Source: Streptomyces sp. SN-593 (GTDB lineage Bacteria > Actinomycetota > Actinomycetes > Streptomycetales > Streptomycetaceae). Taken from it: a DNA stretch of 64,000 nt. The stretch's first letter is position 1; the number at the start of each line of letters is the position of its first letter. The translations under genes and the position numbers were made by a program. The DNA lies in contig NZ_AP018365.1 of NCBI RefSeq assembly GCF_016756395.1, forward strand, positions 5,521,001 to 5,585,000. Direction: 5' to 3'. Under the pieces are notes generated by a model that was not told the DNA's origin, searched no databases, and was given only the letters and a program-made list of their open reading frames with translations. Positions 24,347 to 32,748 of the stretch are shown here, piece by piece.

Positions 24347-25333
24347 TCAGCGGCGGTCCAGCCCCGACGCGAGCGAGGCGAGGAACGCCTCGACCTCGGG
24401 CACGTTGATCCGGGCCAGGTCGGCCGGCCGGAGCACCACCCGCAGTTCGCGGCAGATCGCGCGCTCGCGCGAGTGCGCCACGAAGGACAGCAGGATCAGC
24501 CGCAGCAGGCTCTCCTGGTCCAGGTAGTCCAGCCGGGAGAGCCCGGAGCCGACCAGCGGCATGGCCACGCACCCGTGCTGCGCGTGCCGGTGGACCGCGT
24601 CCCACAGCCGGTTCAGGCTGTACCAGAACTCCTCGACGCTCGACCCGGCCACGTAGTCGTTGCCGATCCTGCTGTAGGCCGACGCGAACACCAGCCGCGG
24701 CAGGGCGCCGAGCACCGCGACCGTGCCGACCGGGTAGCGGTCGAGCTTCCCCAGCGGCTTGCGCTCGCGCGCCTCGCGGGAGAGCGGCGCAGCCCCCGCC
24801 AGCGCCGCGCCCAACTCCGCGTCCAGCCGCCCCAGGTCACCGCCGTAGCGGCGCGCCAGCAACTGCGCCTGCACGCTCGACCCGTTGATGAGCAGGCCGT
24901 CGGCGGCGGCGGTGTCGAAGGTGTCGCTGAACCCGACCACCAGGTGCCCGGGCTGGTCGAAGAGGTCGCCCGCCTCGACCACCACCGTCATCGCCGGACG
25001 GGCGAACTCCTGCCGCACCGACGGCGCCGGGCGGGCCCGGACGAGGCCCCACGCCGCGCACAACGCCACCGACACGAGGGTGACCGCGCCCGGGTCGGGG
25101 AAATTCCGCGGAAAGAGCTGGTCGAAGAACTGCACGACCGCGGATATCCCGCCGAAGGCGGCCATCGCATTGCGCAGGAACACCCGCCGGGTGCGCCTGC
25201 CGGCCGGGGTCCACCACAAAGCGCCGCACGCCCCTGCGACCGGCGGCGCGGCGCCCGTTCCCGGCGCCGCCGCGATACGGCCCGACCCCGTTCGCCGTAC
25301 CCACCGGGACGCCGCCGACATTCCTGAACGCAC
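24347..25333 (-). CDS. Transmembrane protein with DUF6430/ThsA-type macro-like domain
   Basis: The protein has 328 residues from a GTG at 25333 (GGAGGG just upstream). Two hydrophobic helices lie at about 55-74 and 83-101. A macro-like domain follows from about 115: VVVEAGDLFDQ, LVVGFSDTFDTA, SSVQAQLLARRYGG, YPVGTVAVL, FASAYSRIGNDY, and MPLVGSGLSR. The same landmarks recur in the neighbouring SARP-fusion protein. As I recall, this domain is the one named for ThsA of type II Thoeris, where a membrane-macro effector is gated by a TIR-made ADP-ribose derivative. It converges on the TIR-like gene and diverges from the SARP fusion, sharing about 95 bp of promoter DNA. Confidence 0.75.
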   Translation of the reverse strand: MRSGMSAASRWVRRTGSGRIAAAPGTGAAPPVAGACGALWWTPAGRRTRRVFLRNAMAAFGGISAVVQFFDQLFPRNFPDPGAVTLVSVALCAAWGLVRARPAPSVRQEFARPAMTVVVEAGDLFDQPGHLVVGFSDTFDTAAADGLLINGSSVQAQLLARRYGGDLGRLDAELGAALAGAAPLSREARERKPLGKLDRYPVGTVAVLGALPRLVFASAYSRIGNDYVAGSSVEEFWYSLNRLWDAVHRHAQHGCVAMPLVGSGLSRLDYLDQESLLRLILLSFVAHSRERAICRELRVVLRPADLARINVPEVEAFLASLASGLDRR

Positions 25334-25428
25334 TTTCCCTCCAAGGCGTTTTGCTATGCTGCGGACTCCGCTTCCGGAAAAAGCGCCGTTGTCGAACCGG
25401 CGCGGGGGACGAGCGTCTGGAGTGGCGA

Positions 25429-26832
25429 ATGGCGCATATCCGGGTGAGCGTTCTGGGACCGGCGAAACTCGAGGTGGACGGCGCCCCGGTCCATCTCACC
25501 CCGCTCAGTACCCGGTTGCTGGTCCGGCTGGTGGCGGCCGACGGCGAACCGGTGCCGGTCCGCTCGCTGCGCCGCGAGGTGTGGGGGCTGAACGCCGAAC
25601 TGCCCGGCCAGGCGCAGCGCGACCGCAACGAGGTGCAGAAGCGCGTGCTGGAGCTGCGCCGCGCCCTCGACCCGGAGCGCACCGGCGAGGGCGCCCGGGT
25701 GATCACCACCGACCAGCTCCCGACGGCCCGCGGATCGGAGACGACGTACCAACTGGTGCTGCGGCCGAGTGAGTTGGACAGTGCGGAGTTCACCGAGCTG
25801 GTCAACGGCGCCCTGCACGCCGCTCCCGCGACCGCGGCACGTGCGTTCGCCGACGCGCTCGCCATGCTGCGCGGCCGGCCGCTGGCGGAGGTCGCCGAGG
25901 AGCCGTTCGCCGCCGGGTTGATCCGGCGGCTCGACGAACTGCGGGACGCCGCGCGCGAGGGGCTCATCCGGGCCCAGACCGACCTGGGCCGCCCCGACCT
26001 GGCCCTCCCGGTCGCCGAACGGATGGTCCGCGAGCGGCCGGACGACCCGCGGGCGGTGGCCGGACTCGCCGCGCTGCGCGCGCTGTTGCGCGAGCGGCAC
26101 GGCGGGGAACTGCTGCGGCACCGGGTGCCCGGCACCGGCACGGACGTGGTGCTGGTCCGCGGCGACCTCTTCGACCAGGCGGACGCCAACCTCGTGGTCG
26201 GGTTCACCGACACCTTCGACACGGCCACCGAGCAGGACGTGGTGATCAGCCGGGAGAGCGTGCAGGCGCAGCTCGTCGAGCGGGTCTTCGGCGGCCAGCG
26301 CCGCGCGTTCGACGAGCGGCTGCGGGTCGGGCTGCGGGCGTTCACCCCGGTCGGCACCGAGAGCGCGCGGGACAAGCCGCGCGGGCGGCGCACCCGGTAC
26401 CCGATCGGCACCACCGTGGTGCTGCCGGTCGACGGACGGCGGATCTTCGCCGTCGCGTACTCCCGGCTGGGCAACGACCTGGTGGCCCGCGCCGATCCGG
26501 CGGAGCTGCGGCTCGGCCTGGAGCGGCTGTGGCCCACCGTGGCCAGGTACGGGCTGTTCAAGCCGGTGGCCGTGCCGCTGATCGGCTCCGGGCTGGCCCG
26601 GGTGGTCGAACTGGACCGGGCGCAGTTGGTGAACCTGGTCATCGGGACGTTCGCGGCGTACTGCGGCCACGACCCGGCCGTGGCCCGCGAGTTGCGGATC
26701 GTGATCCACCCGGACGAACTGGCGGCCATCGACCTGGCGCCGGTGGAGGCGTGTCTGCGGAGCCTGGACGGCGCGGGGCGGGAGGGACGGGACGGCGCGG
26801 GGCGGGAGGGCGCCGCGCGCGGCGCCGGCTGA
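25429..26832 (+). CDS. SARP/BTAD-type regulator fused to a DUF6430/ThsA-type macro-like domain
   Basis: The protein has 467 residues. Residues 1-113 form an OmpR-like winged helix of the SARP kind (IRVSVLGPAKLEVDGAPVHL, then the recognition region RDRNEVQKRVLELRRALDPE). Residues 114-225 are a BTAD helical domain (EFTELVNGALHAAPATAARA to RALLRERHGG). Residues 238-455 repeat the macro landmarks of the adjacent membrane protein: VLVRGDLFDQ, LVVGFTDTFDTA, ESVQAQLVERVFGG, YPIGTTVVL, VAYSRLGNDL, PLIGSGLAR. The ATG at 25429 has GGAG seven bases upstream. I infer a DNA-binding protein that senses an ADP-ribose-type nucleotide. I do not recall this domain fusion being described. Confidence 0.8.
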   Translation: MAHIRVSVLGPAKLEVDGAPVHLTPLSTRLLVRLVAADGEPVPVRSLRREVWGLNAELPGQAQRDRNEVQKRVLELRRALDPERTGEGARVITTDQLPTARGSETTYQLVLRPSELDSAEFTELVNGALHAAPATAARAFADALAMLRGRPLAEVAEEPFAAGLIRRLDELRDAAREGLIRAQTDLGRPDLALPVAERMVRERPDDPRAVAGLAALRALLRERHGGELLRHRVPGTGTDVVLVRGDLFDQADANLVVGFTDTFDTATEQDVVISRESVQAQLVERVFGGQRRAFDERLRVGLRAFTPVGTESARDKPRGRRTRYPIGTTVVLPVDGRRIFAVAYSRLGNDLVARADPAELRLGLERLWPTVARYGLFKPVAVPLIGSGLARVVELDRAQLVNLVIGTFAAYCGHDPAVARELRIVIHPDELAAIDLAPVEACLRSLDGAGREGRDGAGREGAARGAG

Positions 26833-27396
26833 GCCCGGGGCCGGGCGGACCTGCTCCCCGCGCGCGGCTCCTGCGGCCCCGCGGCCCGCGCCCGCCGCGC
26901 CGTGCGGTGACCCTCTTCCCATCGGGCATCCCCATCGTGTGCTGTCGCCTCGCCCGGACGGACCCCGGTGCTGCCGGGCCCTTCCGCACCGATCGCACCA
27001 CCGCAACCGCTTCCGGCGACAGCCACCGTCCGCTTCCCACCCGCTGCCGGGCCGCTTCCGGCGGGGTGCGCCGGTGAGCCGGTCGGACGAGGTGGGCAGG
27101 GCGGCCAGGTCGGAATGCGGTACTCCGCCACGGCCTGCGCGCATCCGAACGGAGACATCCGATCCGACCCGATTCACACCGCGCAATCTTTCTGCAAACC
27201 GAGGAAAGGTGTTGCAGGACGTCTTGACGGCGTCGCCGCTCGGGAGCATGGTCTACCTCGCGTTCAACCGCCGCGCCCGCCGCGGTGGTTGGAGGGGGCG
27301 GCCCACGGGAGGGCCGCCGGGCCGCTCGTCCGAGGCGCGTCGGAACCGGGTGGCGTACGCATGCCGTTCGTCCTCCACGATCAGCGGGAGCCATCC
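26833..27396. other. Intergenic region upstream of the amylase gene
   Basis: There are 564 bp without a supported gene. The first half is GC-rich with no visible structure. The second half holds inverted ctgcaa/ttgcag elements (27192-27217) and TTGACG at 27223-27228, and ends in the ribosome site of the amylase gene. Confidence 0.5.
27192..27217. promoter_or_regulatory. Inverted ctgcaa...ttgcag pair, candidate MalR/Reg1-type operator
   Basis: ctgcaa at 27192-27197 and ttgcag at 27212-27217 are perfect inverse copies separated by 14 bp, upstream of an alpha-amylase gene. TTGCAG-containing repeats are known in Streptomyces amylase and chitinase promoters controlled by the LacI-type repressor MalR/Reg1. 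The match is short and rests on context. Confidence 0.4.
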
Positions 27397-29763
27397 ATGC
27401 TTCGCTCACCAGACCGCGCCGATCCCCCCCACCGCGCGCGGGCGTCCGCCGCGCAGCCCTCCTCGGCGCCGCCGCACGCCGACCAGCCGTCCTCCGCACG
27501 GCCGCACGCCGACCAGCCGTCCTCCGCACGGCCGCCCGCCGGGCCGCCGCCGCGCACCGCCGGGCGGCGTGCCGCGCGGGCCGCCGCCCCCGACGTCCCC
27601 CGGCCCCTCGGCCGCCGCCGCGTCCGCCGGGCGCTGCTCGCCGCCACCGCGCTGGTGGCCGGCGCGGTGGTACCGCTCGCCGCGGTCCAGCCCGCCGCGC
27701 ACGCCGGCCCCGCGGCCACCGCGGCCGCGAGCGGGGGCAACGGCGGCGACGTGACGGCCAACCTCTTCATGTGGAACTGGCCGTCCGTCGCCGACGAGTG
27801 CACCACCGAACTCGGCCCCAAGGGCTACGGATCGGTGCTGGTCTCCCCGCCGGAGGACTCGATCCGGCTCGCCGGCGCGCACCCCTGGTGGGAGATCTAC
27901 CAGCCGGTCGGCTACGACCTCGACAGCCGGATGGGCACCGAGGCGCAGTTCCGGTCGATGGTCACCGCCTGCCACGCCGCGGGCGTCAAGGTCTACGCCG
28001 ACGCGGTGATCAACCACATGTCCGGCAACGACCAGTCCAGCAAGGACTCCTACGGCGGCGACGGCTTCGACGTCGGCTCGAAGTCCTACGGCCAGGTCCC
28101 GTACACCGCCTCGGACTTCCACACCTCGCCCGCCAACTGCCCCAACTCCGACCTGGCCATCGACGACTGGAACAGCCAGACGCAGGTCCAGGAGTGCGAC
28201 CTGTCCAACCTCGCCGACCTCTACACCGAGACCGACGACGTGCGCGGCAAGATCGCCGGGTACCTCGGCAAGCTGATCGGCTACGGCGTCGACGGCTTCC
28301 GGGTCGACGCCGCCAAGCACATCAACCAGTCCGACCTGGCGAACATCGAGTCCCGGCTCCCCGACACCCAGTGGGGCGCGCGGCCCTACGTCCTCCAGGA
28401 GATCGCCCTCGGCGGCAGCGGCAACCTCGCGCCCTCCGCGTTCGAGTCCAACGGCAGCGTGATCGGCTTCGACTACGCCAACGCGATGAAGTCGCAGTTC
28501 CAGGGGAACATCGCCAACCTGAAGACGTTCGGACAGAGTTGGGGCCTGGAGCCGTCCGACAAGGACGGCGCCATGGTCACCAACCACGACACCGAGCGCA
28601 ACGGCAGCACCCTGAACTACAAGAACGGCTCGCAGTACACGCTGGCCACCGAGTTCATGCTGGCCTGGGGCTACGGCGCCCCGACGGTCTACTCCGGCTT
28701 CGCGTTCAACGGCTCCGACGACTCCCCGCCGGCGGACGGCAACGGCCTCGTCACCGACACCGACTGCACCTCCGGCGCGTGGGTGTGCACCGACCGGGTC
28801 CGGGGGATCGCGAACATGGTCGGCTGGCACAACGCCGCCCAGGGCCAGCAGGTCGCCAACTGGTGGGACAACGGCGCCAACGCCATCGCGTTCAGCCGCG
28901 GTGACCGGGCCTGGATCGGCATCGACAACGGCGACTCCGCGGTGACCGGGACCTTCAGCACCGGCCTGGCCGCGGGCACGTACTGCGACGTCGTCCACGC
29001 GGACCCCACCTCCGACGGCGGCTGCACCGGCGCCACGGTCACCGTCGGCGCGGACGGCAGGGCCGCGGTGACCGTGCCCGCGCACGACTCGGTGGCCCTC
29101 TACCGGGCCGGCACCTCGACGACCACACCGCCCACCTCGCCCCCGACCGGCCCCCCGGCGGGCACCGTCGCCGAGACGTTCCACGAGACCGAGGCCGCGC
29201 CCTCGGGCCGGCAGGTCTACCTGGTCGGCTCCGTCCCGGCCCTGGGCGGCTGGGACACCGGCCAGGCGATTCCGCTCGACTCCACCGACGGCACGCACTG
29301 GTCCGGCACGGTGGACCTGCCGGCGAACACGTCCTTCGAGTACAAGTACATCCTCAAGGACGCGTCGGGGAACGTGACCTGGGAACCGGGGGACAACCAC
29401 ACGGCCGACACCGGCGGCGCGGGCGGCTCCCTCGACGACACCTGGGGCGTCCGTTCCGGCGGCGGCAGCGGCCAGGTCGCCGTCGCCTTCCACGAGGCGG
29501 AGTCCGCGCCCGCCGGCCAGAAGGTCTACGTGGCCGGGTCGGTTCCGGCCCTCGGCAGTTGGGACACCGGCCAGGCGGTCGCGCTCAGTTCCGCCGACCA
29601 GGCGCACTGGTCCGGCACGGTGGACCTGCCGGCGAACACGTCCTTCGAGTACAAGTACATCCTCAAGGACGCGTCGGGGAACGTGACCTGGGAGTCGGGC
29701 GCCAACCGTACGGCGGGCACCGGGAGTTCGGCCACCCTCACGCTGGACGACACCTGGAAGTAG
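27397..29763 (+). CDS. Secreted GH13 alpha-amylase with two C-terminal CBM20 starch-binding domains
   Basis: The protein has 788 residues. The catalytic barrel has the nucleophile Asp in GFRVDAAKH, the acid Glu in VLQEIAL and the transition-state Asp in VTNHDTERN. Two nearly identical CBM20 modules follow (each with VYLVGSVPALG/VYVAGSVPALG, FEYKYILKDASGNVTWE). The ATG at 27397 follows GGGAG. The N-terminal region before the hydrophobic signal core (RRVRRALLAATALVAGAVVP) is unusually long, about 75 residues. Part of it is a 30-bp tandem repeat (27471-27530) encoding two copies of PHADQPSSAR. The enzyme digests starch outside the cell. Confidence 0.9.
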   Translation: MLRSPDRADPPHRARASAAQPSSAPPHADQPSSARPHADQPSSARPPAGPPPRTAGRRAARAAAPDVPRPLGRRRVRRALLAATALVAGAVVPLAAVQPAAHAGPAATAAASGGNGGDVTANLFMWNWPSVADECTTELGPKGYGSVLVSPPEDSIRLAGAHPWWEIYQPVGYDLDSRMGTEAQFRSMVTACHAAGVKVYADAVINHMSGNDQSSKDSYGGDGFDVGSKSYGQVPYTASDFHTSPANCPNSDLAIDDWNSQTQVQECDLSNLADLYTETDDVRGKIAGYLGKLIGYGVDGFRVDAAKHINQSDLANIESRLPDTQWGARPYVLQEIALGGSGNLAPSAFESNGSVIGFDYANAMKSQFQGNIANLKTFGQSWGLEPSDKDGAMVTNHDTERNGSTLNYKNGSQYTLATEFMLAWGYGAPTVYSGFAFNGSDDSPPADGNGLVTDTDCTSGAWVCTDRVRGIANMVGWHNAAQGQQVANWWDNGANAIAFSRGDRAWIGIDNGDSAVTGTFSTGLAAGTYCDVVHADPTSDGGCTGATVTVGADGRAAVTVPAHDSVALYRAGTSTTTPPTSPPTGPPAGTVAETFHETEAAPSGRQVYLVGSVPALGGWDTGQAIPLDSTDGTHWSGTVDLPANTSFEYKYILKDASGNVTWEPGDNHTADTGGAGGSLDDTWGVRSGGGSGQVAVAFHEAESAPAGQKVYVAGSVPALGSWDTGQAVALSSADQAHWSGTVDLPANTSFEYKYILKDASGNVTWESGANRTAGTGSSATLTLDDTWK
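27471..27530 (+). repeat. 30-bp tandem repeat inside the amylase leader region
   Basis: The 30-base unit at 27471-27500 is repeated exactly at 27501-27530. It encodes two tandem 10-residue units in the region before the signal peptide core, in frame. Confidence 0.85.
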
Positions 29764-29779
29764 CGCGCTCGCGCGCGGC

Positions 29780-29811
29780 GGGGCTCCGGACCGGCACACG
29801 TCCGGAGCCCC
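29780..29811 (+). terminator. Terminator of the amylase gene
   Basis: A perfect 11-bp stem (ggggctccgga with tccggagcccc) and a 10-base loop begin 16 bp after the amylase stop. The following 250 bp is C-rich low-complexity sequence without a gene. Confidence 0.65.
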
Positions 29812-30064
29812 ACCGCCACACCCGGCGGACGCCCCGCCGCCACACCCGGGTGCCCCGGCCCCCCGGCACCCGCCCCGGCCCCCCGGCCCCGGACTCCTGA
29901 GCCCCGGTCCCCCGGCCCCGGACCTCGCCCCGCGACCCTGCTCCCGCGGCCTCCGCCGGGGCGGTCGCCCGGATGGGCCAGCGGCGGCCCCGGTCCGGTT
30001 GCTGGGCAGGCCGGGCCGTCCTTGACTGCTGCTGATACCTGCCGGGCGGCGAGAGGAGCACGAG

Positions 30065-30853
30065 ATGCTGTCGGTACGCGGGCTGTTCACCTCGATCGTG
30101 GACAACGACGACTCCTACCGGCTCTTCTGCTCCATCGCCGCCAGCGGCGAGGCGCAGGGCGGCTGGGAGAACGGCCGGATCGCCGCGCTGGTGCCGCCCG
30201 CGCAGCGCGCGCTGGCCCCGAAGATCGCCCGGCACGGCGCCGACGAGGACAAGCACGGACGGATCTTCACCGCGCTGCTGCGCAAGCGCGGGCTGGAGCC
30301 GGAGCCGGTGCCGGCCGACACCGACTACACGATGCTGCTGGAGCGCGCCGGGATCGGGCTCGCCCACACCCGGCTGCGCCAGGACCAGCCGCTGACCGAG
30401 CAGGACATCGTCACCTACCTCGCGCACAGCCGGGTCACCGAGCAGCGCGCGTCCGAGCAGATGGCGCTGCTGATGCGGCACTTCGCGGAGCACCCCGAGA
30501 TCGGCCGGGCGGTGCGGGCGATCTCGCACGACGAGGACAACCACCTCGCCTACTGCCACGAGGAGTTGCTGCGGCTGGCCGCCGCCGGCCACGGCCGGGC
30601 CATCCACCGCGCGCTGCGCGAGTGCGCGCACGCCGAGATCCGGGTGCACCGCGACGTGAGCCTGGCGGTGATGGCGCGGATGGGCCGCATCCTGCGCTGG
30701 CCGGCCGCCACCGCGGCCCTCGTCCGCCTCGGCATCCACCTCACCTACCTCTACGAGCGGGCGTACGGCTGGCGCCGCATGACCACCCTCGCGATGCCGG
30801 AGCGGCGCGACGCCCTCGGCACCCCCGCCCCGGCGCCGCAGACCGCCGTCTGA
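30065..30853 (+). CDS. Ferritin-like (di-iron carboxylate fold) protein
   Basis: This 262-residue all-helical protein has paired acidic and His motifs of a ferritin-like bundle: EAQGGWENGRI, HGADEDKHGRIF, EQRASEQM, and ISHDEDNHLAYCHEE. The last two ExxH-type elements could bind a di-iron centre. It is soluble and conserved in Streptomyces as I recall, with no proven substrate. The ATG at 30065 follows a GAGGAG site. It may lead the short same-strand run into the DinB gene, but the 88-bp gap leaves co-transcription open. Confidence 0.78.
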   Translation: MLSVRGLFTSIVDNDDSYRLFCSIAASGEAQGGWENGRIAALVPPAQRALAPKIARHGADEDKHGRIFTALLRKRGLEPEPVPADTDYTMLLERAGIGLAHTRLRQDQPLTEQDIVTYLAHSRVTEQRASEQMALLMRHFAEHPEIGRAVRAISHDEDNHLAYCHEELLRLAAAGHGRAIHRALRECAHAEIRVHRDVSLAVMARMGRILRWPAATAALVRLGIHLTYLYERAYGWRRMTTLAMPERRDALGTPAPAPQTAV

Positions 30854-30941
30854 GCCCGGCCCTTCCCCGCCGCCCGCCCCGGTCCGGCGGGCCCGTCGCC
30901 CGGCGGCGACGGGCCCGGCGGGGCTCGCTACCCTCGCGGGC

Positions 30942-31457
30942 ATGGACGAGATCGAGGACGTACGCGTCGGGCCGCCGAGTTCCGGGACGGAGCGCGAGAC
31001 GCTGCGCGCGTTCCTGGACTACCAGCGGGCCACGCTGGCGATGAAGTGCGCCGGACTCGACGACGAGCAGTTGCGGCGGCGCTCCATGCCGCCGTCCACG
31101 CTGACCCTGCTGGGCCTGGTACGCCACATGGCCGAGGTCGAACGGGCCTGGTTCCGCAGGGTGTTCGAGGACCACGACGCCCCCATGGTGTGGTCGCGGG
31201 AGATCGACTTCCAGGCGGCGTACGACGCGAGCGCCTCGACCCGGGCCGAGGCGTTCACCGCGTGGGAGGCGGAGGTCGCCGCCTCCCGGCGGATCGAGGC
31301 GGCGGCCGCGTCGCTGGACGTGGCCGGCCACCAGCCCCGGTGGGGGGAGGACGTGAGCCTGCGGATGGTGATGGTGCACGTGTTGCTGGAGTACGGGCGG
31401 CACAACGGCCACGCGGACTTCCTGCGCGAGGGAGTGGACGGGACCGTGGGGGCGTAG
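30942..31457 (+). CDS. DinB-family (DUF664-type) protein
   Basis: This 171-residue four-helix-bundle protein has the DinB metal triad. One His is in LVRHMAEVERAWF and two are in VLLEYGRHNGHADFLREGVD, the typical HxxxH-like end. The family includes thiol-dependent S-transferases (mycothiol, bacillithiol) and many uncharacterised metalloproteins. Actinobacteria use mycothiol, so a mycothiol transferase or isomerase role is plausible but not shown. Confidence 0.88.
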   Translation: MDEIEDVRVGPPSSGTERETLRAFLDYQRATLAMKCAGLDDEQLRRRSMPPSTLTLLGLVRHMAEVERAWFRRVFEDHDAPMVWSREIDFQAAYDASASTRAEAFTAWEAEVAASRRIEAAAASLDVAGHQPRWGEDVSLRMVMVHVLLEYGRHNGHADFLREGVDGTVGA

Positions 31458-31483
31458 GGGTAAGGGGATCGTAAACTCCCCTG

Positions 31484-32518
31484 GTGGACATATCCCCGCC
31501 GCCGCCCCCCGAGGACCAGTCGCCGCCCGCCGCGGGCTACCCCGGCGGCCCCCCGCCGCCGCCCCCCGCGCCCGCCCCGCCCTACGCCGGCTCCGGCTCG
31601 CCGTACGACTCCGGCCGGTCGTACGGCTATCCGCAGACGCCGTACGGGCAGCCCTCGCCCTACGGCGGCGAGGGCCAGCCGCCCTACGGCTCCTCCGGCC
31701 CGGGGCCCTACCAGCAGCCGAACCCCAACCCGTACGCGGCCCCCGGCGCGCAGGGGATGCCCGGGCCGTACCCGTACCCGGTGCCGCAGCAGGGCTGGTA
31801 CGCGGCGAACCGCACCACCAACGGGCTGTCGATCGCCTCGCTGGTCACGTCCTTCAGCTGCATCCCGCTGCTGGGCCTGGGCCTGGGCATCGCCGGGCTC
31901 AAGCAGGGCAGGCGCCAGGGGCAGCGCGGGCGGGGGCTCGCGATCGCGGGCATCACGATCAACTCGGTCACCACCCTCCTCACGGTGCTGCTGATCACGC
32001 TCGGCGCGCTGGGCGTGATCGGCGACGACGGCAACACCAAGGTCCAGGACATCAAGGCCGGCCAGTGCTTCAACACGACCGGGCACTCGCTCAGCGACAT
32101 CGAGCAGGGGTCCAAGGCGTCCCGGCGGGTGAACGTGGTCGACTGCGACCAGGCCCACGAGGCCGAGGCGTACTACACGTACACGCTCGACCCGAGCACG
32201 AGCGGCTCCTATCCGGGCATCGACGCGATCACCAGTGAGGCGCAGTCCACCTGCGGCAAGCAGATGGGCACCTATCTGGACGGCCACTCGCTCCAGGACG
32301 GCATGCGGCTGTTCTTCTTCGGCCCGGAGAAGTCCCTCTGGGAGACCGGCGACCGCTCGGTGACCTGCTTCTTCGGCGACGTCGACGGCAAGGTGACCGG
32401 ATCGGTGCGGGACGGCGGCTCCTCCGACGACGGCTCGGGCGGCGGCGCGGACGGCGGGTCCGACGGCGGTTCGACCGGCGGTTCCGACGACGGCGGCGAC
32501 ACGGGGGTGGGGGTCTGA
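31484..32518 (+). CDS. DUF4190-type membrane protein with septum-formation-like extracellular domain
   Basis: The protein has 344 residues from a GTG at 31484. The first about 105 residues are Pro/Tyr/Gly-rich (YGYPQTPYGQPSPYGGEGQP). Two membrane helices follow (SIASLVTSFSCIPLLGLGLG and AIAGITINSVTTLLTVLLIT) with a DUF4190-like turn. The C-terminal domain (KVQDIKAGQCFNTTG to VTCFFGDVDG, with several Cys) resembles the septum-formation/DUF4352-like domains outside the membrane. The tail is Gly/Ser/Asp-rich. Its role is unknown; related proteins are common in Streptomyces. It starts 26 bp after the DinB gene. Confidence 0.75.
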   Translation: MDISPPPPPEDQSPPAAGYPGGPPPPPPAPAPPYAGSGSPYDSGRSYGYPQTPYGQPSPYGGEGQPPYGSSGPGPYQQPNPNPYAAPGAQGMPGPYPYPVPQQGWYAANRTTNGLSIASLVTSFSCIPLLGLGLGIAGLKQGRRQGQRGRGLAIAGITINSVTTLLTVLLITLGALGVIGDDGNTKVQDIKAGQCFNTTGHSLSDIEQGSKASRRVNVVDCDQAHEAEAYYTYTLDPSTSGSYPGIDAITSEAQSTCGKQMGTYLDGHSLQDGMRLFFFGPEKSLWETGDRSVTCFFGDVDGKVTGSVRDGGSSDDGSGGGADGGSDGGSTGGSDDGGDTGVGV

Positions 32519-32748
32519 CCGCCCGCTGACCCGCCCGCCGACCGCCCTACCGGGCCCTCCCGCCCTCCCGGCGGCGTCACGCCCGCCCTCCCGCGCGAGC
32601 CCGGTGCGAGCCCGATGGCGGCAGGAGTCCGAGCGCCGACCTGCTCCGATCCGGCCACCGCACGGTGCGTGACGCCCAGGGGAGAGCTTGCGGACGCGCA
32701 CCGAGGGTTGCCAAGCTGTCGCACACAGTCAACCCCTGGGAGGGGCAC

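Noticed and set aside
24837..27158. Long minus-strand frame over the SARP-macro gene
   Set aside because: Ser/Arg/Pro-rich shadow of a gene with clear domains on the plus strand.
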